Assembly: GCA_017305195.1 (NCBI GenBank)
Contig: JAFKMU010000037.1
Coordinates: forward strand, 1 to 64,000
Direction: 5' to 3'
From: Verrucomicrobiota bacterium
Lineage (GTDB): Bacteria; Verrucomicrobiota; Verrucomicrobiia; Chthoniobacterales; Terrimicrobiaceae
DNA: 64,000 nt
Position numbers and translations under genes: made by a program. The notes under the pieces are model-generated. The model saw only the letters and a list, made by a program, of their open reading frames with translations, was not told the DNA's origin and ran no database searches. This document shows positions 42,737-54,818 of the stretch, one piece after another; position 1 is the first letter of the stretch, and each line of letters opens with the position of its first letter.

Positions 42737-44461
42737 ATGATGCGACCATACGCCCAGCGTTCTCTTTTATTTCTCGCCGCAGTGGCGATGACTTTTGCCT
42801 CCCTCGTCTATGCGGATGAGTCGGAGACCGCGGCGCGGCAGAGCGCCGCCCGCGCCATCCTCGCTCCCGAGAGCGAGCAGGCGACGATCGTGCAGGACAT
42901 GGCCGCAAACCCCTCGCCGGTCCTGGGTCCGATCTTTGAGGCCTGGCAGCGCAGCCAGGTTTATATCTACGAGGCTCCAGACGGAGCTCGTATTCCCTTT
43001 ATACTCATGCCGGCGGACGGCTCCGCTTCCAAGGCGGTGAGGATTGATAACGGCGAGCCCCTCGTCGGCCCTGATGGTGCTCCCATCGTGGTGGATGAGA
43101 CGGTCATGAAGCCAGCGGAGACCTTTGCCAAGCTGCGCCGCGCCATGCGGTCGACCATGGATCTGCTGGCATTGGCTGATCCGGCTCCCGCCATCCGCCA
43201 GAGCGCCATTCTCAAGCTCGGCATGAAACAGTCGCCGGAGGCGCTTCCCATTCTTAATGCCCGCCTGGCCAAAGAACAGGACAAGGCGGTCAAAAACGGC
43301 ATCCTCGACGCCATAGCCCTCATCAATCTTGCCTCGCCTGATCCGCAACTGCAAATCGACGCGCTGAATCAGCTAAAGAAATCGAATTCCATACCGAGCC
43401 GGGAGCTCGTCGCCAAGATGGCGGCGGATGAAACTCTCTCTCCGAAGGTGCGGGCCGCTGCGTCGTCGACGCTCAAGGCCATCGATAATCATCTCTTCTG
43501 GGTCGACTTCTTCGGCACCATGTTCCGTGGCGTGAGTCTCGGATCGGTGCTGCTCGTCGTCGCCCTGGGCCTGGCCATCACCTTTGGCCTCATGGGGGTG
43601 ATCAACATGGCCCACGGCGAGATCATGGTGGTGGGCGGATATGCGACCTATCTCGTGCAGTGCGTCTTTGGCTCAGGTGTGGCGCTCGCGCCCTTTGGGA
43701 TCAGCGTGAACCTCCCGGGCTTCGGCTTCGATCCAAACTCGGGGATCTATCAAAGCTACTTCCTGTTCGCGCTGCCGGTGGCCTTTCTCAGCGCTGCGGC
43801 GGTGGGCATCCTGCTGGAGCGCGGCGTCATTCAGTTTCTCTATCGCCGTCCGCTGGAGTCGCTGCTCGCGACGTGGGGCGTTTCGCTGGTCATGCAGCAG
43901 CTCTTCCGCCTGATCTTTGGGCCAGCCAATGCGCCGGTTTACTCCCCGGCCTGGCTGCTGGGCAGCTTCTCTGTGGGTGACGTCATCATGAATTACAACC
44001 GCGTGTTTGTGATCATCTTCGCGGTGGCCATCGTGGTGGGGACCTCTCTCCTGCTGGCCAAGACGCCGGTAGGTCTGCTCATCCGAGCCGTAATGCAGGA
44101 TCGTACGACGGCGGCGTGCATGGGTGTGCGGACGCGCAAAGTCAATACGCTTACGTTTGCCTTCGGGTCCGGCCTGGCGGGACTCGCGGGAGCCTTCCTT
44201 TCCCAAATCGGCAACATTGGGCCGAGCACGGGCCAGACGTATATCGTCGATTCCTTCATGGTCGTGGTCGTGGGTGGTATCGGCAATCTCATCGGCACGG
44301 TGATCTCCGCGCTCGGCATCGGCACGGTCGACCAGATTCTCCAAACGAGCCTGCGAAACCCTGTCATTGGAAAGGTGCTTGTCCTGGTTGGCATCATCCT
44401 CTTCCTCCAGTGGAAGCCTTCGGGCCTTTTTGCCACCAAGGGACGCGGACTGGAGAACTAA
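42737..44461 (+). CDS. urtB: Urea ABC transporter permease UrtB
   Basis: A 574-residue protein with the UrtB layout: a signal-like N-terminus, a periplasmic HEAT-like helical region (about residues 130-250, with [17 protein letters not shown]), and a LivH-type permease of about eight TM segments. [19 protein letters not shown] and [15 protein letters not shown], the ATPase-coupling segment, are seen. It forms the membrane channel with UrtC. The N-terminal extension is normal for this family. Confidence 0.93.
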   Translation: MMRPYAQRSLLFLAAVAMTFASLVYADESETAARQSAARAILAPESEQATIVQDMAANPSPVLGPIFEAWQRSQVYIYEAPDGARIPFILMPADGSASKAVRIDNGEPLVGPDGAPIVVDETVMKPAETFAKLRRAMRSTMDLLALADPAPAIRQSAILKLGMKQSPEALPILNARLAKEQDKAVKNGILDAIALINLASPDPQLQIDALNQLKKSNSIPSRELVAKMAADETLSPKVRAAASSTLKAIDNHLFWVDFFGTMFRGVSLGSVLLVVALGLAITFGLMGVINMAHGEIMVVGGYATYLVQCVFGSGVALAPFGISVNLPGFGFDPNSGIYQSYFLFALPVAFLSAAAVGILLERGVIQFLYRRPLESLLATWGVSLVMQQLFRLIFGPANAPVYSPAWLLGSFSVGDVIMNYNRVFVIIFAVAIVVGTSLLLAKTPVGLLIRAVMQDRTTAACMGVRTRKVNTLTFAFGSGLAGLAGAFLSQIGNIGPSTGQTYIVDSFMVVVVGGIGNLIGTVISALGIGTVDQILQTSLRNPVIGKVLVLVGIILFLQWKPSGLFATKGRGLEN

Positions 44462-44465
44462 CGTC

Positions 44466-45620
44466 ATGAAACAGGAAGTTTCCAAAAAAGAGGTGCTCAT
44501 CGGAGCGATCGTCGCGGTGTTTCTCATCGCGGTGATTCCGGGCCTGAATGCCTTCACCCCGGCGGGGAGCTCGCTCCATGTGAGCGATTTTAATATCAAC
44601 CTGTGGGGGCAGTATCTTTGCCTCGCCATCGTGGCGGTGAGCATCGACATGCTCTGGGGCTACACAGGATTGCTGAGCCTCGGACAGATGCTCTTCTTCT
44701 CCCTCGGAGGCTATGCACTCGGCATGCATCTCATGCTGATGATTGGCAAGCTCGGTCAATACAAGAGCGACCTGCCGGACTTCATGGTCTTCCTGGGGTA
44801 TACCAAGCTCCCCGCGCACTGGGAGCCGTTTGCGCACTTCGGGTTTGCCGCCTTCGCGGTGCTCTGGGTGCCGGGGGTGGTGGCGTTCATTTTTGGTTAC
44901 CTCGCCTTTCGCTCCCGCATTCGCGGCGTTTACTTCTCGATCCTGACCCAGGCGCTGACCTATGCGGCATGTCTCCTTTTCTTTCGCAACGAGCTGACGC
45001 TCGGCGGTAACAACGGATTCACCGACTTCAAGACACTACTGGGCTTTGACCTGGGTACTCCGGGCACTCAGCGGGGACTTTATATCGCGTCGGCGGTTGC
45101 CCTGGTGCTGGTGTATGCTTTGTGCCGGTGGCTGACCCTGACCAAATTCGGCAAGGTCCAGAGGGCGATTCGCGATAGTGAAAACCGGGTGCTTTTCTCC
45201 GGCTACGCGGCGGCGAACTTCAAGCTCTTCGTTTTCGTTCTCGCGGGAATGATCGCCGGGCTGGCGGGTGCTCTTTATGTGCCGCAGGTTGGCATCATCA
45301 ACCCCAGCCAGATGGAGCCGGCGAAATCGCTGGAGGCCATCGTCTGGGTGGCGGTGGGCGGCCGGGCTTCGCTCATCGGGCCGATCATTGGAGCCATCGG
45401 CGTGAATGGCCTGAAGAGCTGGGCCAGCCAGGCTTTCCCGGCGTACTGGCCGATCTTCCTCGGGGCGATGTTTGTGGTGGTCGTGCTCTTCATGCCGCGT
45501 GGCGTGGTTGGTTTGCCTGCGCAGATCCAGGAGGCGTGGCGACGACATAAGCGGGCCAAGGAAGCTACCGCCGAGGCCGCTGCCGCTGCAACCCAGGTGC
45601 CAAAGGATTCCCAGTCATGA
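44466..45620 (+). CDS. urtC: Urea ABC transporter permease UrtC
   Basis: A 384-residue LivM-type permease with about ten TM segments. It includes [23 protein letters not shown], the family motif, and the coupling loop [15 protein letters not shown]. The ATG at 44466 is 4 bp after urtB; a longer open frame upstream overlaps urtB in another frame and is not used. The stop overlaps urtD by 4 bp. Confidence 0.93.
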   Translation: MKQEVSKKEVLIGAIVAVFLIAVIPGLNAFTPAGSSLHVSDFNINLWGQYLCLAIVAVSIDMLWGYTGLLSLGQMLFFSLGGYALGMHLMLMIGKLGQYKSDLPDFMVFLGYTKLPAHWEPFAHFGFAAFAVLWVPGVVAFIFGYLAFRSRIRGVYFSILTQALTYAACLLFFRNELTLGGNNGFTDFKTLLGFDLGTPGTQRGLYIASAVALVLVYALCRWLTLTKFGKVQRAIRDSENRVLFSGYAAANFKLFVFVLAGMIAGLAGALYVPQVGIINPSQMEPAKSLEAIVWVAVGGRASLIGPIIGAIGVNGLKSWASQAFPAYWPIFLGAMFVVVVLFMPRGVVGLPAQIQEAWRRHKRAKEATAEAAAAATQVPKDSQS

Positions 45621-46369
45621 GCAAGCAGTTCCTACTCGCCGCAGAAGGCGTCACAAAGAGCTTCGATGGGTTCAAGGCCATCAACGACCTGAACTTTTAC
45701 CTCGATAAAGGAGAGCTGCGGACGATCATCGGGCCGAACGGTGCGGGCAAGAGCACGTTCCTCGACCTGATCACGGGCCGCACTCGTCCCGATACCGGCA
45801 CGATCGAGTACAAGGGCACACCGCTGACGAAGCTGCGGGAATACGAGATCTACCGGCTCGGCATCGGGCGGAAATTCCAGACGCCGAGCGTCTACAGCGA
45901 CCATACGGTTTTCGAGAACATCCTCCTCGGTCTCGAGGGAAGCCGAAGCGTCTGGCCATCGATTTTCAGCCGGGTCAAGCCGGAGCAGAGGGAGCGTATT
46001 TACGAAGTGCTCAAGACCATCGGCCTGGCCGACAAGGCCGAGCTGAAGGCTGGCACGCTGGCCCACGGGCAGAAGCAGTGGCTGGAAATCGGGATGCTGC
46101 TCGCGCAAAACGCCGAGCTTCTCCTTGTCGACGAGCCCGCCGCAGGCATGACGGACGAGGAGACGGCGAAGACCGGCGAACTCCTCCTCAGCCTCGCGGG
46201 AAAACACACGATCATCGTCATCGAGCACGACATGGTTTTTGTCCGGCAGCTTGGCAGCAAGGTTACCGTGCTCCACCAGGGCCATGTCCTCTGCGATGGC
46301 TCTCTCGACCAGGTGCAGGCCGACGAGCGCGTCATCGAAGTCTATCTCGGCCGCAAAAAGAAACACTAG
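45617..46369 (+). CDS. urtD: Urea ABC transporter ATP-binding protein UrtD
   Basis: A 250-residue LivG-type ATPase: Walker [10 protein letters not shown], the [12 protein letters not shown] signature region typical of UrtD, Walker [12 protein letters not shown] and H-loop IEHDM. It powers the transporter with UrtE. Length is normal. The stop is 2 bp before urtE. Confidence 0.95.
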   Translation: MSKQFLLAAEGVTKSFDGFKAINDLNFYLDKGELRTIIGPNGAGKSTFLDLITGRTRPDTGTIEYKGTPLTKLREYEIYRLGIGRKFQTPSVYSDHTVFENILLGLEGSRSVWPSIFSRVKPEQRERIYEVLKTIGLADKAELKAGTLAHGQKQWLEIGMLLAQNAELLLVDEPAAGMTDEETAKTGELLLSLAGKHTIIVIEHDMVFVRQLGSKVTVLHQGHVLCDGSLDQVQADERVIEVYLGRKKKH

Positions 46370-46371
46370 GT

Positions 46372-47331
46372 ATGCTCTCGATCAAAAATCTCTGCGTCTC
46401 TCTCGACGGGTCACTCATTCTGCGCGATGTCAGCATCGAAGTGCCGGAGAACCAGGTCTTCTGCCTCATGGGGCGCAATGGCGTCGGCAAGACCACCACG
46501 CTGAAAAGCATCGTCGGCATTCATCGCCCGACCAGCGGCAGCATTATCTTCAAGGGGAGGGATATTTCCCAGATGCCTGCCGAGGATCGCGCGAGGTCGG
46601 GTATTGGCTATGTCCCGCAGGGCCGCGGAATCTTCCCGCATCTCACGGTGGAGGAGAATCTCTTCATTGGAGCCATCGCCCAGGGCAAGAAGCCCGGCCG
46701 GTCGCTGGAGCGCATCTACTCGCTCTTCCCGATCCTGAAGGATTTTCTCTCGCGCAAGGGCGGCATGCTCTCGGGCGGCCAGCAGCAGCAGCTCTCCATC
46801 GCACGGGCTTTGCTCACGGAACCGGACCTGCTGATTCTCGATGAGCCGACCGAGGGCATCCAGCCCAACATCATCGACCAGATCGGCGATGCCCTGAAGC
46901 TCTTGCGCCGAGGCGGACATCACAACGAGCCCGGTCTCATGGCGGAGGCGGTGCAGTTGCTCAAGAAGCTGCGCGACGAAACCGACTATCCCGAGCCTGC
47001 GCTGATCGAGAAGCTGAGCGATGACATTAATGAAATGCGGCGCGTGGGAGCGGAGCGAAATGCCGCGGCCTTTACGGAGCTGTCGAAGACCTTTGAAATG
47101 ATCCGCCAGAAGGGGCCGCACGAGGGCAATCTGCTGGGCGAGGAGATAGCCAGCGCCCTCGACCAGCTCCACAGCGAGAAGTCGATGACGATCCTCCTGG
47201 TGGAGCAGTACCTCGATTTTTGTAAAGAACTCGCCGACAATTTCGCCATCCTCGACCGGGGGAGCGTGGTGGCTGGCGGGTCGGTGAAAGAACTCACTGA
47301 TGAAGTTGTCAGGGAGCATCTCACCGTATGA
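46372..47331 (+). CDS. urtE: Urea ABC transporter ATP-binding protein UrtE, with insertion
   Basis: A 319-residue LivF-type ATPase; relatives are about 230 residues. Walker A GRNGVGKTT, signature LSGGQQQQLS and Walker B LLILDEP (D157-E158) are intact, and the switch segment ILLVEQY lies at residues 274-280. Between QIGDALKLL (about 178) and that segment are about 85 additional, mainly helical and charged residues where other UrtE proteins have about ten. The extra block is in frame and keeps the local codon bias, so it is not a frameshift artefact. Confidence 0.9.
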   Translation: MLSIKNLCVSLDGSLILRDVSIEVPENQVFCLMGRNGVGKTTTLKSIVGIHRPTSGSIIFKGRDISQMPAEDRARSGIGYVPQGRGIFPHLTVEENLFIGAIAQGKKPGRSLERIYSLFPILKDFLSRKGGMLSGGQQQQLSIARALLTEPDLLILDEPTEGIQPNIIDQIGDALKLLRRGGHHNEPGLMAEAVQLLKKLRDETDYPEPALIEKLSDDINEMRRVGAERNAAAFTELSKTFEMIRQKGPHEGNLLGEEIASALDQLHSEKSMTILLVEQYLDFCKELADNFAILDRGSVVAGGSVKELTDEVVREHLTV

Positions 47332-47340
47332 TGATGTCGT

Positions 47341-47643
47341 ATGCACCTGAGTCCTCGTGAGACGGAAAAACTCATGATCGTGGTCGCCGCCGACCTGGCC
47401 CGTCGGCGGCAGAAGCGTGGGTTGAAGCTGAACTATCCCGAAGCCATCGCCATCCTCACGTACGAGATCCTCGAGGGTGCGCGTGATGGGCGATCCGTGG
47501 CCGAGCTGATGAGCTTTGGCACGACGATCCTGAAGCGCGAGGACGTGATGGAGGGAGTGCCGGAGATGATCGCCGAGGTGCAGGCAGAAGCCACGTTCCC
47601 GGATGGCACGAAACTTGTTACGGTTCACAATCCCATCCGATGA
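47341..47643 (+). CDS. ureA: Urease gamma subunit
   Basis: A 100-residue subunit with the complete UreA family sequence: [41 protein letters not shown] and VTVHNPI. It assembles with UreB and UreC into the nickel enzyme that hydrolyses urea to ammonia and CO2. It starts 9 bp after urtE, joining transport and hydrolysis in one apparent operon. Confidence 0.97.
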   Translation: MHLSPRETEKLMIVVAADLARRRQKRGLKLNYPEAIAILTYEILEGARDGRSVAELMSFGTTILKREDVMEGVPEMIAEVQAEATFPDGTKLVTVHNPIR

Positions 47644-47948
47644 TCCCCGGCGAAATCATTCTCTCCCAAGACGGTCACCATGAGGCCAACCAGGGTCTCG
47701 AATGGAAAACCATCGTCGTCACCCACCGGGGCGACCGGCCTGTACAGGTGGGCAGCCACTTTCATTTTTACGAGGTGAACAGCCTCCTCGACTTTGATCG
47801 CGAGGCTGCTCGGGGATTCCGGCTGCGTATTCCCTCCGGCACGGCGGTGCGGTTTGAGCCGGGCGATACGCGGCAGGTGGAGCTGGTGGCTCTCGCCGGA
47901 AAGCGCGAGGTTTATGGGCTCAATGGAAAGGTGAACGGACCGCTATGA
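47640..47948 (+). CDS. ureB: Urease beta subunit
   Basis: A 102-residue UreB protein: [38 protein letters not shown] and the C-terminal KREVYGLNG. It overlaps UreA and UreC by 4 bp each. Length is normal for a separate beta subunit. Confidence 0.97.
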   Translation: MIPGEIILSQDGHHEANQGLEWKTIVVTHRGDRPVQVGSHFHFYEVNSLLDFDREAARGFRLRIPSGTAVRFEPGDTRQVELVALAGKREVYGLNGKVNGPL

Positions 47949-49678
47949 AAATGACCCGGGAGCTTTATGCGGAGATGTTTGGCCCGACGGTCGGGGATCA
48001 GGTGCGGCTGGCGGATACCGAGCTGTTCATCCAGGTCGAGCGTGACCTGATCGCGGAAAACGGCGGCTATGGCGGCGAGGTGAAATTTGGCGGAGGCAAG
48101 GTGATCCGCGACGGCATGGGGCAGTCGCCTCTGGCGCTGGATCATGAGTGTCTCGATCTGGTCATCACGAATGCCCTCATCCTCGATCCCGTGCAGGGTG
48201 TGATCAAAGCCGACATCGGCGTGAAGCATGGCCGCATCGTGGGTATCGGCCACGCGGGGAATCCGCTCATCCAGGATGGTATCACGATGGTGATCGGAGC
48301 CGCGACGGATGTGATTGCAGGCGAGGGGTGCATCGTCACGGCGGGCGGAATCGATTCGCACATCCACTTTATCTGCCCCCAGCAGATCGAGCATGCCGTG
48401 GCAGCGGGAACGACCACTCTGTTCGGCGGCGGCACGGGGCCGACGCATGGCACCTATGCCACCACGGTGACGCCGGGCCAGTGGAACATCCACCGCATGC
48501 TGGAGGCTGCGGATGAGTACCCGGTCAATATCGGTTATCTCGGCAAGGGCAACTGCTCGACTCCCGGCCCCCTGCGCGAACAAATCCTGGCAGGGGCCAT
48601 GGGATTGAAGCTGCACGAGGATTGGGGCACCACCCCGGCGGCTATTGACTGCTGCCTCGGCGTGGCGGATGAACTCGACGTGCAGGTGGCGATTCACACC
48701 GACACCCTGAACGAAGCGGGCTTCGTCGAAGATACGCTGCGCGCTTTCAAGGGCCGGGCGATTCATACTTATCATTCCGAGGGAGCGGGGGGAGGGCATG
48801 CGCCGGATATCATCCGCGTGTGCGGCGAGGCCAATGTCCTGCCGTCGTCCACCAATCCGACGCGGCCCTACACGGTCAATACCATCGACGAGCATCTCGA
48901 TATGCTCATGGTATGCCACCATCTGGACTCCAACATCCCGGAGGACGTCGCTTTTGCGGAATCACGCATTCGCGGCGAGACCATCGCGGCGGAGGATTTG
49001 CTGCACGACCTGGGAGCCTTTTCCATGATGTCGAGCGACAGCCAGGCGATGGGCCGCATTGGCGAAACCATCACCCGCACGTGGCAGACTGCGCACAAGA
49101 TGAAGGTGCAGTTTGGGAAGCTCGCGGCCAGCGCGGCGGGAGCAGCCCACGCGGCAGCGGATAATTTCCGCGCTCTGCGCTACATCGCAAAGTACACGAT
49201 CAATCCCGCCATCACGCATGGCATCGCGCATGAGGTGGGCTCCATCGAGGTCGGCAAGCTCGCGGACCTCGTGGTGTGGAAGCCCGCTTTCTTTGGCGTG
49301 AAGCCCGAGGTCGTGCTCAAGGGCGGCCTCATTGCCTATGCCAACATGGGCGATCCGAATGCGTCGATTCCCACGCCGCAGCCGATGTTTTACCGTCCGC
49401 AGTTTGCCGCCCATGGGCGGGCGCGTCTCGCCACCTCGGTGACGTTCGTGAGCCAGGCGTCGCTCGACGAGGGGCTGGCTGGCGCCGTGCGCGTCGGCAA
49501 GCGGCTCGTGCCGGTGCGCAATACGCGCAAGATCACCAAGCGTGACCTGCTTTGGAACGATGCGATGCCCCGCATCGAGGTCGATCCCGAGACCTACACG
49601 GTGAAGGCCGATGGCGTGGAACTCCGCTGCGCACCAGCGGAGGTCTTGCCGATGGCCCAGAGATACTTTTTGTTTTGA
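47945..49678 (+). CDS. ureC: Urease alpha (catalytic) subunit
   Basis: A 577-residue catalytic subunit. The nickel ligands are H139 and H141 (DSHIHF), the carbamylated lysine K222 (GLKLHEDWG), the His in AIHTDT, the GGGH His and the Asp in SSDSQAMGR. The mobile-flap Cys/His is VCHHLD. It catalyses the cytoplasmic hydrolysis of urea. The complete set of ligands indicates an active enzyme. UreE starts 2 bp after its stop. Confidence 0.98.
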   Translation: MKMTRELYAEMFGPTVGDQVRLADTELFIQVERDLIAENGGYGGEVKFGGGKVIRDGMGQSPLALDHECLDLVITNALILDPVQGVIKADIGVKHGRIVGIGHAGNPLIQDGITMVIGAATDVIAGEGCIVTAGGIDSHIHFICPQQIEHAVAAGTTTLFGGGTGPTHGTYATTVTPGQWNIHRMLEAADEYPVNIGYLGKGNCSTPGPLREQILAGAMGLKLHEDWGTTPAAIDCCLGVADELDVQVAIHTDTLNEAGFVEDTLRAFKGRAIHTYHSEGAGGGHAPDIIRVCGEANVLPSSTNPTRPYTVNTIDEHLDMLMVCHHLDSNIPEDVAFAESRIRGETIAAEDLLHDLGAFSMMSSDSQAMGRIGETITRTWQTAHKMKVQFGKLAASAAGAAHAAADNFRALRYIAKYTINPAITHGIAHEVGSIEVGKLADLVVWKPAFFGVKPEVVLKGGLIAYANMGDPNASIPTPQPMFYRPQFAAHGRARLATSVTFVSQASLDEGLAGAVRVGKRLVPVRNTRKITKRDLLWNDAMPRIEVDPETYTVKADGVELRCAPAEVLPMAQRYFLF

Positions 49679-49680
49679 GT

Positions 49681-50124
49681 ATGGAAATCGTTCGTCATCA
49701 CCTGCATGTCCATCGGTCGGAATCCGATCGCATCATTCCGATCCCGGTGGATCGCGAGGTCCTCGCCAAGCGCCGCTGGCGCGCCATTGCGGGTGACGGA
49801 CGGGAGTTTGGCTTCGATCTCGATCATCTGCTCTCCCACGGTGATTTCGTTCTGCGGGAAGAGGGCATTCTTTATGCGATCCGCCAGCGGGAGGAGCCGG
49901 TCTTTGAGATTCCTCTCGGCTACGTCCCGGCGGATGCGGCGCGCATCGCATGGCAACTCGGCAACCTGCATTTCCCGATCCAGATTGTCGACGAGGTGAT
50001 TCGAGTGGCGGCGGATGTTGCGGTAAAGCAGATGCTGGAGCGTGAGCAGATTCCCTATTTTGACTCTCTCGCCGTTTTCTGTCCCGCGACAGCCGGAGCG
50101 GTGCACCATCACCATCATGATTGA
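49681..50124 (+). CDS. ureE: Urease accessory protein UreE
   Basis: A 147-residue nickel-delivery protein: N-terminal peptide-binding domain, C-terminal metal-binding domain, and a terminal run of five His before Asp (AVHHHHHD), as in the Ni-storage tails of UreE. It supplies nickel to UreG/UreC. The start MEIVRHHLHVH follows the ureC stop; the stop overlaps ureF by 8 bp. Confidence 0.93.
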   Translation: MEIVRHHLHVHRSESDRIIPIPVDREVLAKRRWRAIAGDGREFGFDLDHLLSHGDFVLREEGILYAIRQREEPVFEIPLGYVPADAARIAWQLGNLHFPIQIVDEVIRVAADVAVKQMLEREQIPYFDSLAVFCPATAGAVHHHHHD

Positions 50125-50805
50125 GCTGGAGCAGGCGGGCCTTGCGTTCCTGCTGCAAACCTCGGATGCCACTTTCCCTACGGGTTCCTATGCTCACTCG
50201 CTCGGCATGGAGGAAATGGTGCAGCAGGGGCGGGTCCGTGATGAGGCGACGCTACGGGCTTTTCTGGACGATCATGTGATTCCCGCCGCCGCACAGCTCG
50301 ACCTGCCGCTCGTGGCGGAGGCGCATCGCGCCGTCGAGCGCGGCGACCTCGATGACCTGCTGGCGGTGGATCATCTTTCCGGCGTGCTGCGGCCTGCGCG
50401 GGAACTGCGCGCGGCCAGCCTTCAAACCGGGCGGCGGCGCCTTGCGATGCTTGCCGCGGTTTCTTCGATCCCGATCCTCCGGGCTTATCAAGACCGGGCG
50501 GCCGCCGATCCCGCCATCGGGCACCATGCCGCGGTCTGGGGCGCGGCTTGCGGCGCGCTGCCGGTGAACGCCGTGCTGACCGCCTATCTTTATCAATCCC
50601 TCGCAAGCTACTGCGCGGCGGCTCCGAAGCTGATTCGCATCGGGCAGGAAGGAATTCAGCGCGTGCTCACGGCCGCGCTGGGCGGAGCGATGCCTGCCGT
50701 GGAGGCGGCGCTCATGGTGGCGCGGGCCGACATCGGCTGGTTCGATCCCATGGTCGATATCGCCTCGATGTGGCACGAGGTGTCCGACGAACGACTTTTT
50801 ATTTC

Positions 50806-50809
<4 letters not shown>
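50117..50809 (+). CDS. ureF: Urease accessory protein UreF
   Basis: A 230-residue helical protein with the family opening [21 protein letters not shown] and RLIRIGQ-like C-terminal region ([11 protein letters not shown]). It acts with UreD/UreG in urease activation, gating nickel insertion. The ATG is inside the ureE His tail codons, giving an 8-bp overlap that supports coupled translation. Confidence 0.93.
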
Positions 50810-51408
<599 letters not shown>

Positions 51409-51414
51409 CACGCC

Positions 51415-52227
51415 GTGACCGGGCATCTCGCGCTTGAGCTGGTTCGCAGACCGAATGGCCCTACGCATATCGGCCGGCAGTCCTTTCATGCGCCCATGCA
51501 CCTGAGCAAGCCCTACTGGGACGGCAATCACCTGATCGTGCAGATGGTGAACTGTACGGCGGGGCTTCTCTCCGGCGATGTCATCGACATCTCCGTGCGG
51601 GCGAGGGAGGGCGCCTCAGGCGTATTGACAAGCCCCAGCGCCCAGCGCGCCTTTCGCGTGCTGGACGGAGGCGAGGTGGCGACCGTCCATCAGACATTTA
51701 CTGTCGAGCCTGGCGCGTGGCTGGAGGTCTGCCCGGAGATTTTCATCCCGCACAAGGGGGCGCGCCTGCGCCAGGTCACCCGGATCGAGGCGGCGGCCGA
51801 GTCGGAATCGCTTTTTGTGGAATCCCTCGCGCCCGGACGCGTTGGCTCGGACGAGTCCTATGCCTTTTCCGGTCTCGAGTGGGCGGCCGAGGTGTATGTG
51901 GACGGTCGGTTGCAGGTCCGCGAGAGGTATGACCTCTCCCCGGAGCAAAAGAGCATTGAGGCCCTGCGAAAGGTGTTCCCCGACGCCTACTATGCCTCGT
52001 GCTATCTGGTGACGCCCCGGCTGGGCGGACTCGCCGACTTGCGGACGGTGCTGCGCGACTCCTCCACGACGGATCTTTTCATGGCCGCCAGCGTCGTGGC
52101 ATCCCATATCGCGGCCATTAGAGTGCTGGCTTCCGGCAGCATCGCCCTGAGGCGGGGCATCCGGACGGTGAGAGAGTATTGCTATGGAGCGCTGGGGCGG
52201 GAGATGCCCGACTGGCGCAAGCTTTAG
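51415..52227 (+). CDS. ureD: Urease accessory protein UreD
   Basis: A 270-residue UreD/UreH scaffold with [26 protein letters not shown] and [11 protein letters not shown], followed by the [12 protein letters not shown] segment. It begins with GTG, 6 bp after the ureG stop. In many operons ureD comes first; here it is last (ABCEFGD order). Its stop overlaps the convergent yacG stop by 3 bases. Confidence 0.9.
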   Translation: MTGHLALELVRRPNGPTHIGRQSFHAPMHLSKPYWDGNHLIVQMVNCTAGLLSGDVIDISVRAREGASGVLTSPSAQRAFRVLDGGEVATVHQTFTVEPGAWLEVCPEIFIPHKGARLRQVTRIEAAAESESLFVESLAPGRVGSDESYAFSGLEWAAEVYVDGRLQVRERYDLSPEQKSIEALRKVFPDAYYASCYLVTPRLGGLADLRTVLRDSSTTDLFMAASVVASHIAAIRVLASGSIALRRGIRTVREYCYGALGREMPDWRKL

Positions 52228-52439
52228 GGCTCGTCGTCGGTGCGCTTGAGTTCGTTCTCGTCGAAGTCAGCGAGCTCCTCCAGGTCCTCCGCCGTGATCG
52301 GGCTGGCGATGCGATATTCCTCGCCGAGCCAGCGGCCGAGATCGACCAGCTTGCACCGTTCGGAGCAAAAAGGCGCGTACGGCTGGTTGAACCAGGGGCC
52401 CTTTTTTCCGCAGGTGGGGCAGGTGTTCTCTTTGGACAT
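52224..52439 (-). CDS. yacG: Zinc-ribbon DNA gyrase inhibitor YacG
   Basis: A 71-residue protein starting [11 protein letters not shown]. Four Cys ligands C7, C10, C25 and C29 form the YacG zinc ribbon (CPTC and CSERC), and [16 protein letters not shown] is the family tail. It inhibits DNA gyrase in Escherichia coli. The frame extends 25 codons upstream, but the zinc-ribbon family begins here. Confidence 0.92.
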   Translation of the reverse strand: MSKENTCPTCGKKGPWFNQPYAPFCSERCKLVDLGRWLGEEYRIASPITAEDLEELADFDENELKRTDDEP

Positions 52440-52536
52440 GGAGGTATTTACGAACCTCCGCCAAATTCCGTCAAGCAGCCCCCTTCTCGTTTGCGCGTCA
52501 TTGCTTCCGATCACTCTCGCGCTATAAGCTTCCCTC

Positions 52537-53439
52537 GTGGCGCGTATCTCCCCGGCTTCCCCTCCTGGTCCGACGGCCGCCTTGCTTCCCGAAGTCTGGC
52601 GAAACCTCCAGGTCTCCCTGATCTGGGCCTATCGCGGCCGCGTGGCGGAGAAGTTTCTCGATTTTTCCTCGGAGAGGGGCAACGTCACCGCCCGGCTGCT
52701 TTTTTCCGGGCGAATGACCGTGCGGCGCGGCGAAGCCGTGAGCGTGGCTGTACCCGGGCAGTGGGTGGTCATGGGCAACGGGCCGAGTCATCTGAACTTT
52801 GAGCGCGGCTCGGAGATTCTTTCCATCCATCTCGATGCGCACTGGCACACCGGGCAGCAGGTGATCCCGGAGGGTGCGGTGGTCGTGGTCGACAGCCGTA
52901 CGGAGGAGGAACTCACCCGCCTCGGGCGGGCTCTGGAGAAGTTCGTCCGTCATCGCCTCCATGATCCGCAGTTCAGCTTGTGGAGCCAGCCGCTGGAGTT
53001 GACCGACTATCTCGACAGCCAGGCCGTTTTTCTTCCCTGGCTGAGTGTTTTGTTTCGCGTCCTACAACAGGCGGGGACATCGCTTTTTGTCCCGGCCGCC
53101 CAGGATGACCGGATCACGCGGGTGCTGCACCTGCTGGGCGCGACGCCGCTGGATCAGCCTTTTGACGAGGCGCGGCTGATGGCCGCGGCCGGGATGAGCC
53201 GCAGCCACCTCAATCGCCTTTTCATTAGGCACACCGGGCTGACACCGCGAGGATTCGCCGAGAGGCGGCGGCAGGATTATGCCGGACGCCGTCTGCGCGA
53301 GCCGGATGTCAGCGTGAAGGTGGTTGCGCTTGAGCTGGGATTCCGGCAGCTCTCGCACTTCTCGCGCTGGTTCAAGGCCGCATCGGGTCTCACTCCGCGT
53401 GACTATCAGGCGCAAAGCCCGCTCAGGTTGCTGACGTAG
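52537..53439 (+). CDS. AraC-family transcriptional regulator
   Basis: A 300-residue regulator (GTG start, [11 protein letters not shown]): an N-terminal cupin-like sensing domain (about 1-170), then two helix-turn-helix motifs at the C-terminus ([16 protein letters not shown] and [20 protein letters not shown]). It is convergent with the FAD oxidoreductase, overlapping its 3' end by 17 bp, and probably controls that gene through the GGTTATCCG repeats at 54819-54849. Confidence 0.87.
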   Translation: MARISPASPPGPTAALLPEVWRNLQVSLIWAYRGRVAEKFLDFSSERGNVTARLLFSGRMTVRRGEAVSVAVPGQWVVMGNGPSHLNFERGSEILSIHLDAHWHTGQQVIPEGAVVVVDSRTEEELTRLGRALEKFVRHRLHDPQFSLWSQPLELTDYLDSQAVFLPWLSVLFRVLQQAGTSLFVPAAQDDRITRVLHLLGATPLDQPFDEARLMAAAGMSRSHLNRLFIRHTGLTPRGFAERRRQDYAGRRLREPDVSVKVVALELGFRQLSHFSRWFKAASGLTPRDYQAQSPLRLLT

Positions 53440-54775
53440 CGGGCTCGTACTCCGGGAGGTATCCGCCGTTTTCGCGCAGGATGTCGCGCAGGCGGTCGGT
53501 ATCGATTTCCCGCACCGAGGTGTCCTCCGCCAGGGCGAGGGCGGCGGCGGTGCCGGCGGCTTCGCCCATGGCGAGGCAGACGGGCATGACGCGGACGCTG
53601 CCCTGCACGATGCGGTCGGTCGAGATGCTGCGCCCGGCCACGAGCACATTGTCGAAGGAGACGGGGATCAGGCAGCGGTACGGGATGCCGTGCGACTCGC
53701 CGGGGCCGTAGCGCTTGAAGCGGTTGATGGCTTCCTCCCAGTCCTTGTTCTTTGCGGCCTCCTCGCGGGTGAGGTGGATGTCGATGAAGTAGGCGTTGCG
53801 GCAAATCTCATCCTCAAAAGTCCGCCGCGAGAGATAATCCTCCACGGTGAGGGTGTAGTCGCCGGTGATGCGGCGGGTTTCGCGGGCTCCGACCAGGCTG
53901 CCGGTTTGCACGAGATGGCAGTTGCCGAAAGCCTCGGACTGAAGCTCCTTCAGCGCATCGCGGTAGGCGGCGGCGAGCTGGCGTCCGGCCATGATGGCGC
54001 GGGAAACGGCGGCGGGATCGGTGTTGTCGATCTCGTAAATGTGACCGGCATTGAAGCCGACACAGCCCGGGCCGACGATGTTGTTGCAGAAGTGTGTGTC
54101 GGGGATGAGCGGGTATTTCGCCATCATCTGGTCCATCAGGCTGGGCTGGCCGTCGATCGACTTGCGGGCGTCGGGCATACGGCGATACGCCTCCTCGTTC
54201 ACATTGGCGAGGACGAAGCAGATCGTGACGGGCTGCATGTTGCCGGTGACGGGTTCTCCCTTCTCAAATGCTCCGCCGGCAAAGGCGACCACGTCGGCGT
54301 CCCCCGAGGTATCGATGAAGATGCGGGCGTCGATTTTGCTCAGGCCCTGCTTGTTTGCGATGGTGAGGCTTTTGACCGTGCGGCCCTCGACTTCCGCGCC
54401 CACGATAAAGGTATCAAAGAGCACCGTCACGCCCGCCTCGGTGACGAGGGAGTCGTAGACGCGCTTGAGGTGCTCCGCGTCGATGGCGACCCAGTCCATC
54501 TGCTCGGCGGGCACGTGCGGGGTGCCTTCCTTGGAGAGCTGGAAAACTTCCGAGGCGAGGCCGCCGAAGATGATGCGCTGCTGGTCGGAGAAGGGACACC
54601 AGGCTGGAACGAGGGCCGACGTGCCCATGCCGCCGAGAGAACAGGTGCGCTCGATCAGCAGCACCCGGCGGCCCTGGCGAGCGGCGGAAATGGCGGCGGT
54701 GCATCCGGCGGGACCGCCGCCAGCGACGACGACGTCCCATTGCTGCGAGGAGGGGGAGGAAGGCGGGAGGCTCAT
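53423..54775 (-). CDS. FAD-dependent oxidoreductase (FAD_oxidored family)
   Basis: A 450-residue flavoprotein starting MSLPPSSPSSQ. The FAD fingerprint is VVAGGGPAGCTAAISAARQG, followed by the GGMGTS segment and the second FAD region FIDTSGDADVVAFAG; CLAMGEAAGTAAALAL is near the C-terminus. This class oxidises unknown substrates and is common in planctomycete/verrucomicrobial sugar degradation clusters. No signal peptide is clear. Confidence 0.85.
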   Translation of the reverse strand: MSLPPSSPSSQQWDVVVAGGGPAGCTAAISAARQGRRVLLIERTCSLGGMGTSALVPAWCPFSDQQRIIFGGLASEVFQLSKEGTPHVPAEQMDWVAIDAEHLKRVYDSLVTEAGVTVLFDTFIVGAEVEGRTVKSLTIANKQGLSKIDARIFIDTSGDADVVAFAGGAFEKGEPVTGNMQPVTICFVLANVNEEAYRRMPDARKSIDGQPSLMDQMMAKYPLIPDTHFCNNIVGPGCVGFNAGHIYEIDNTDPAAVSRAIMAGRQLAAAYRDALKELQSEAFGNCHLVQTGSLVGARETRRITGDYTLTVEDYLSRRTFEDEICRNAYFIDIHLTREEAAKNKDWEEAINRFKRYGPGESHGIPYRCLIPVSFDNVLVAGRSISTDRIVQGSVRVMPVCLAMGEAAGTAAALALAEDTSVREIDTDRLRDILRENGGYLPEYEPATSAT

Positions 54776-54818
54776 GAGAGAACTATCCATCCGTCACCCG
54801 CCCAGGCGCAACCCCGGG

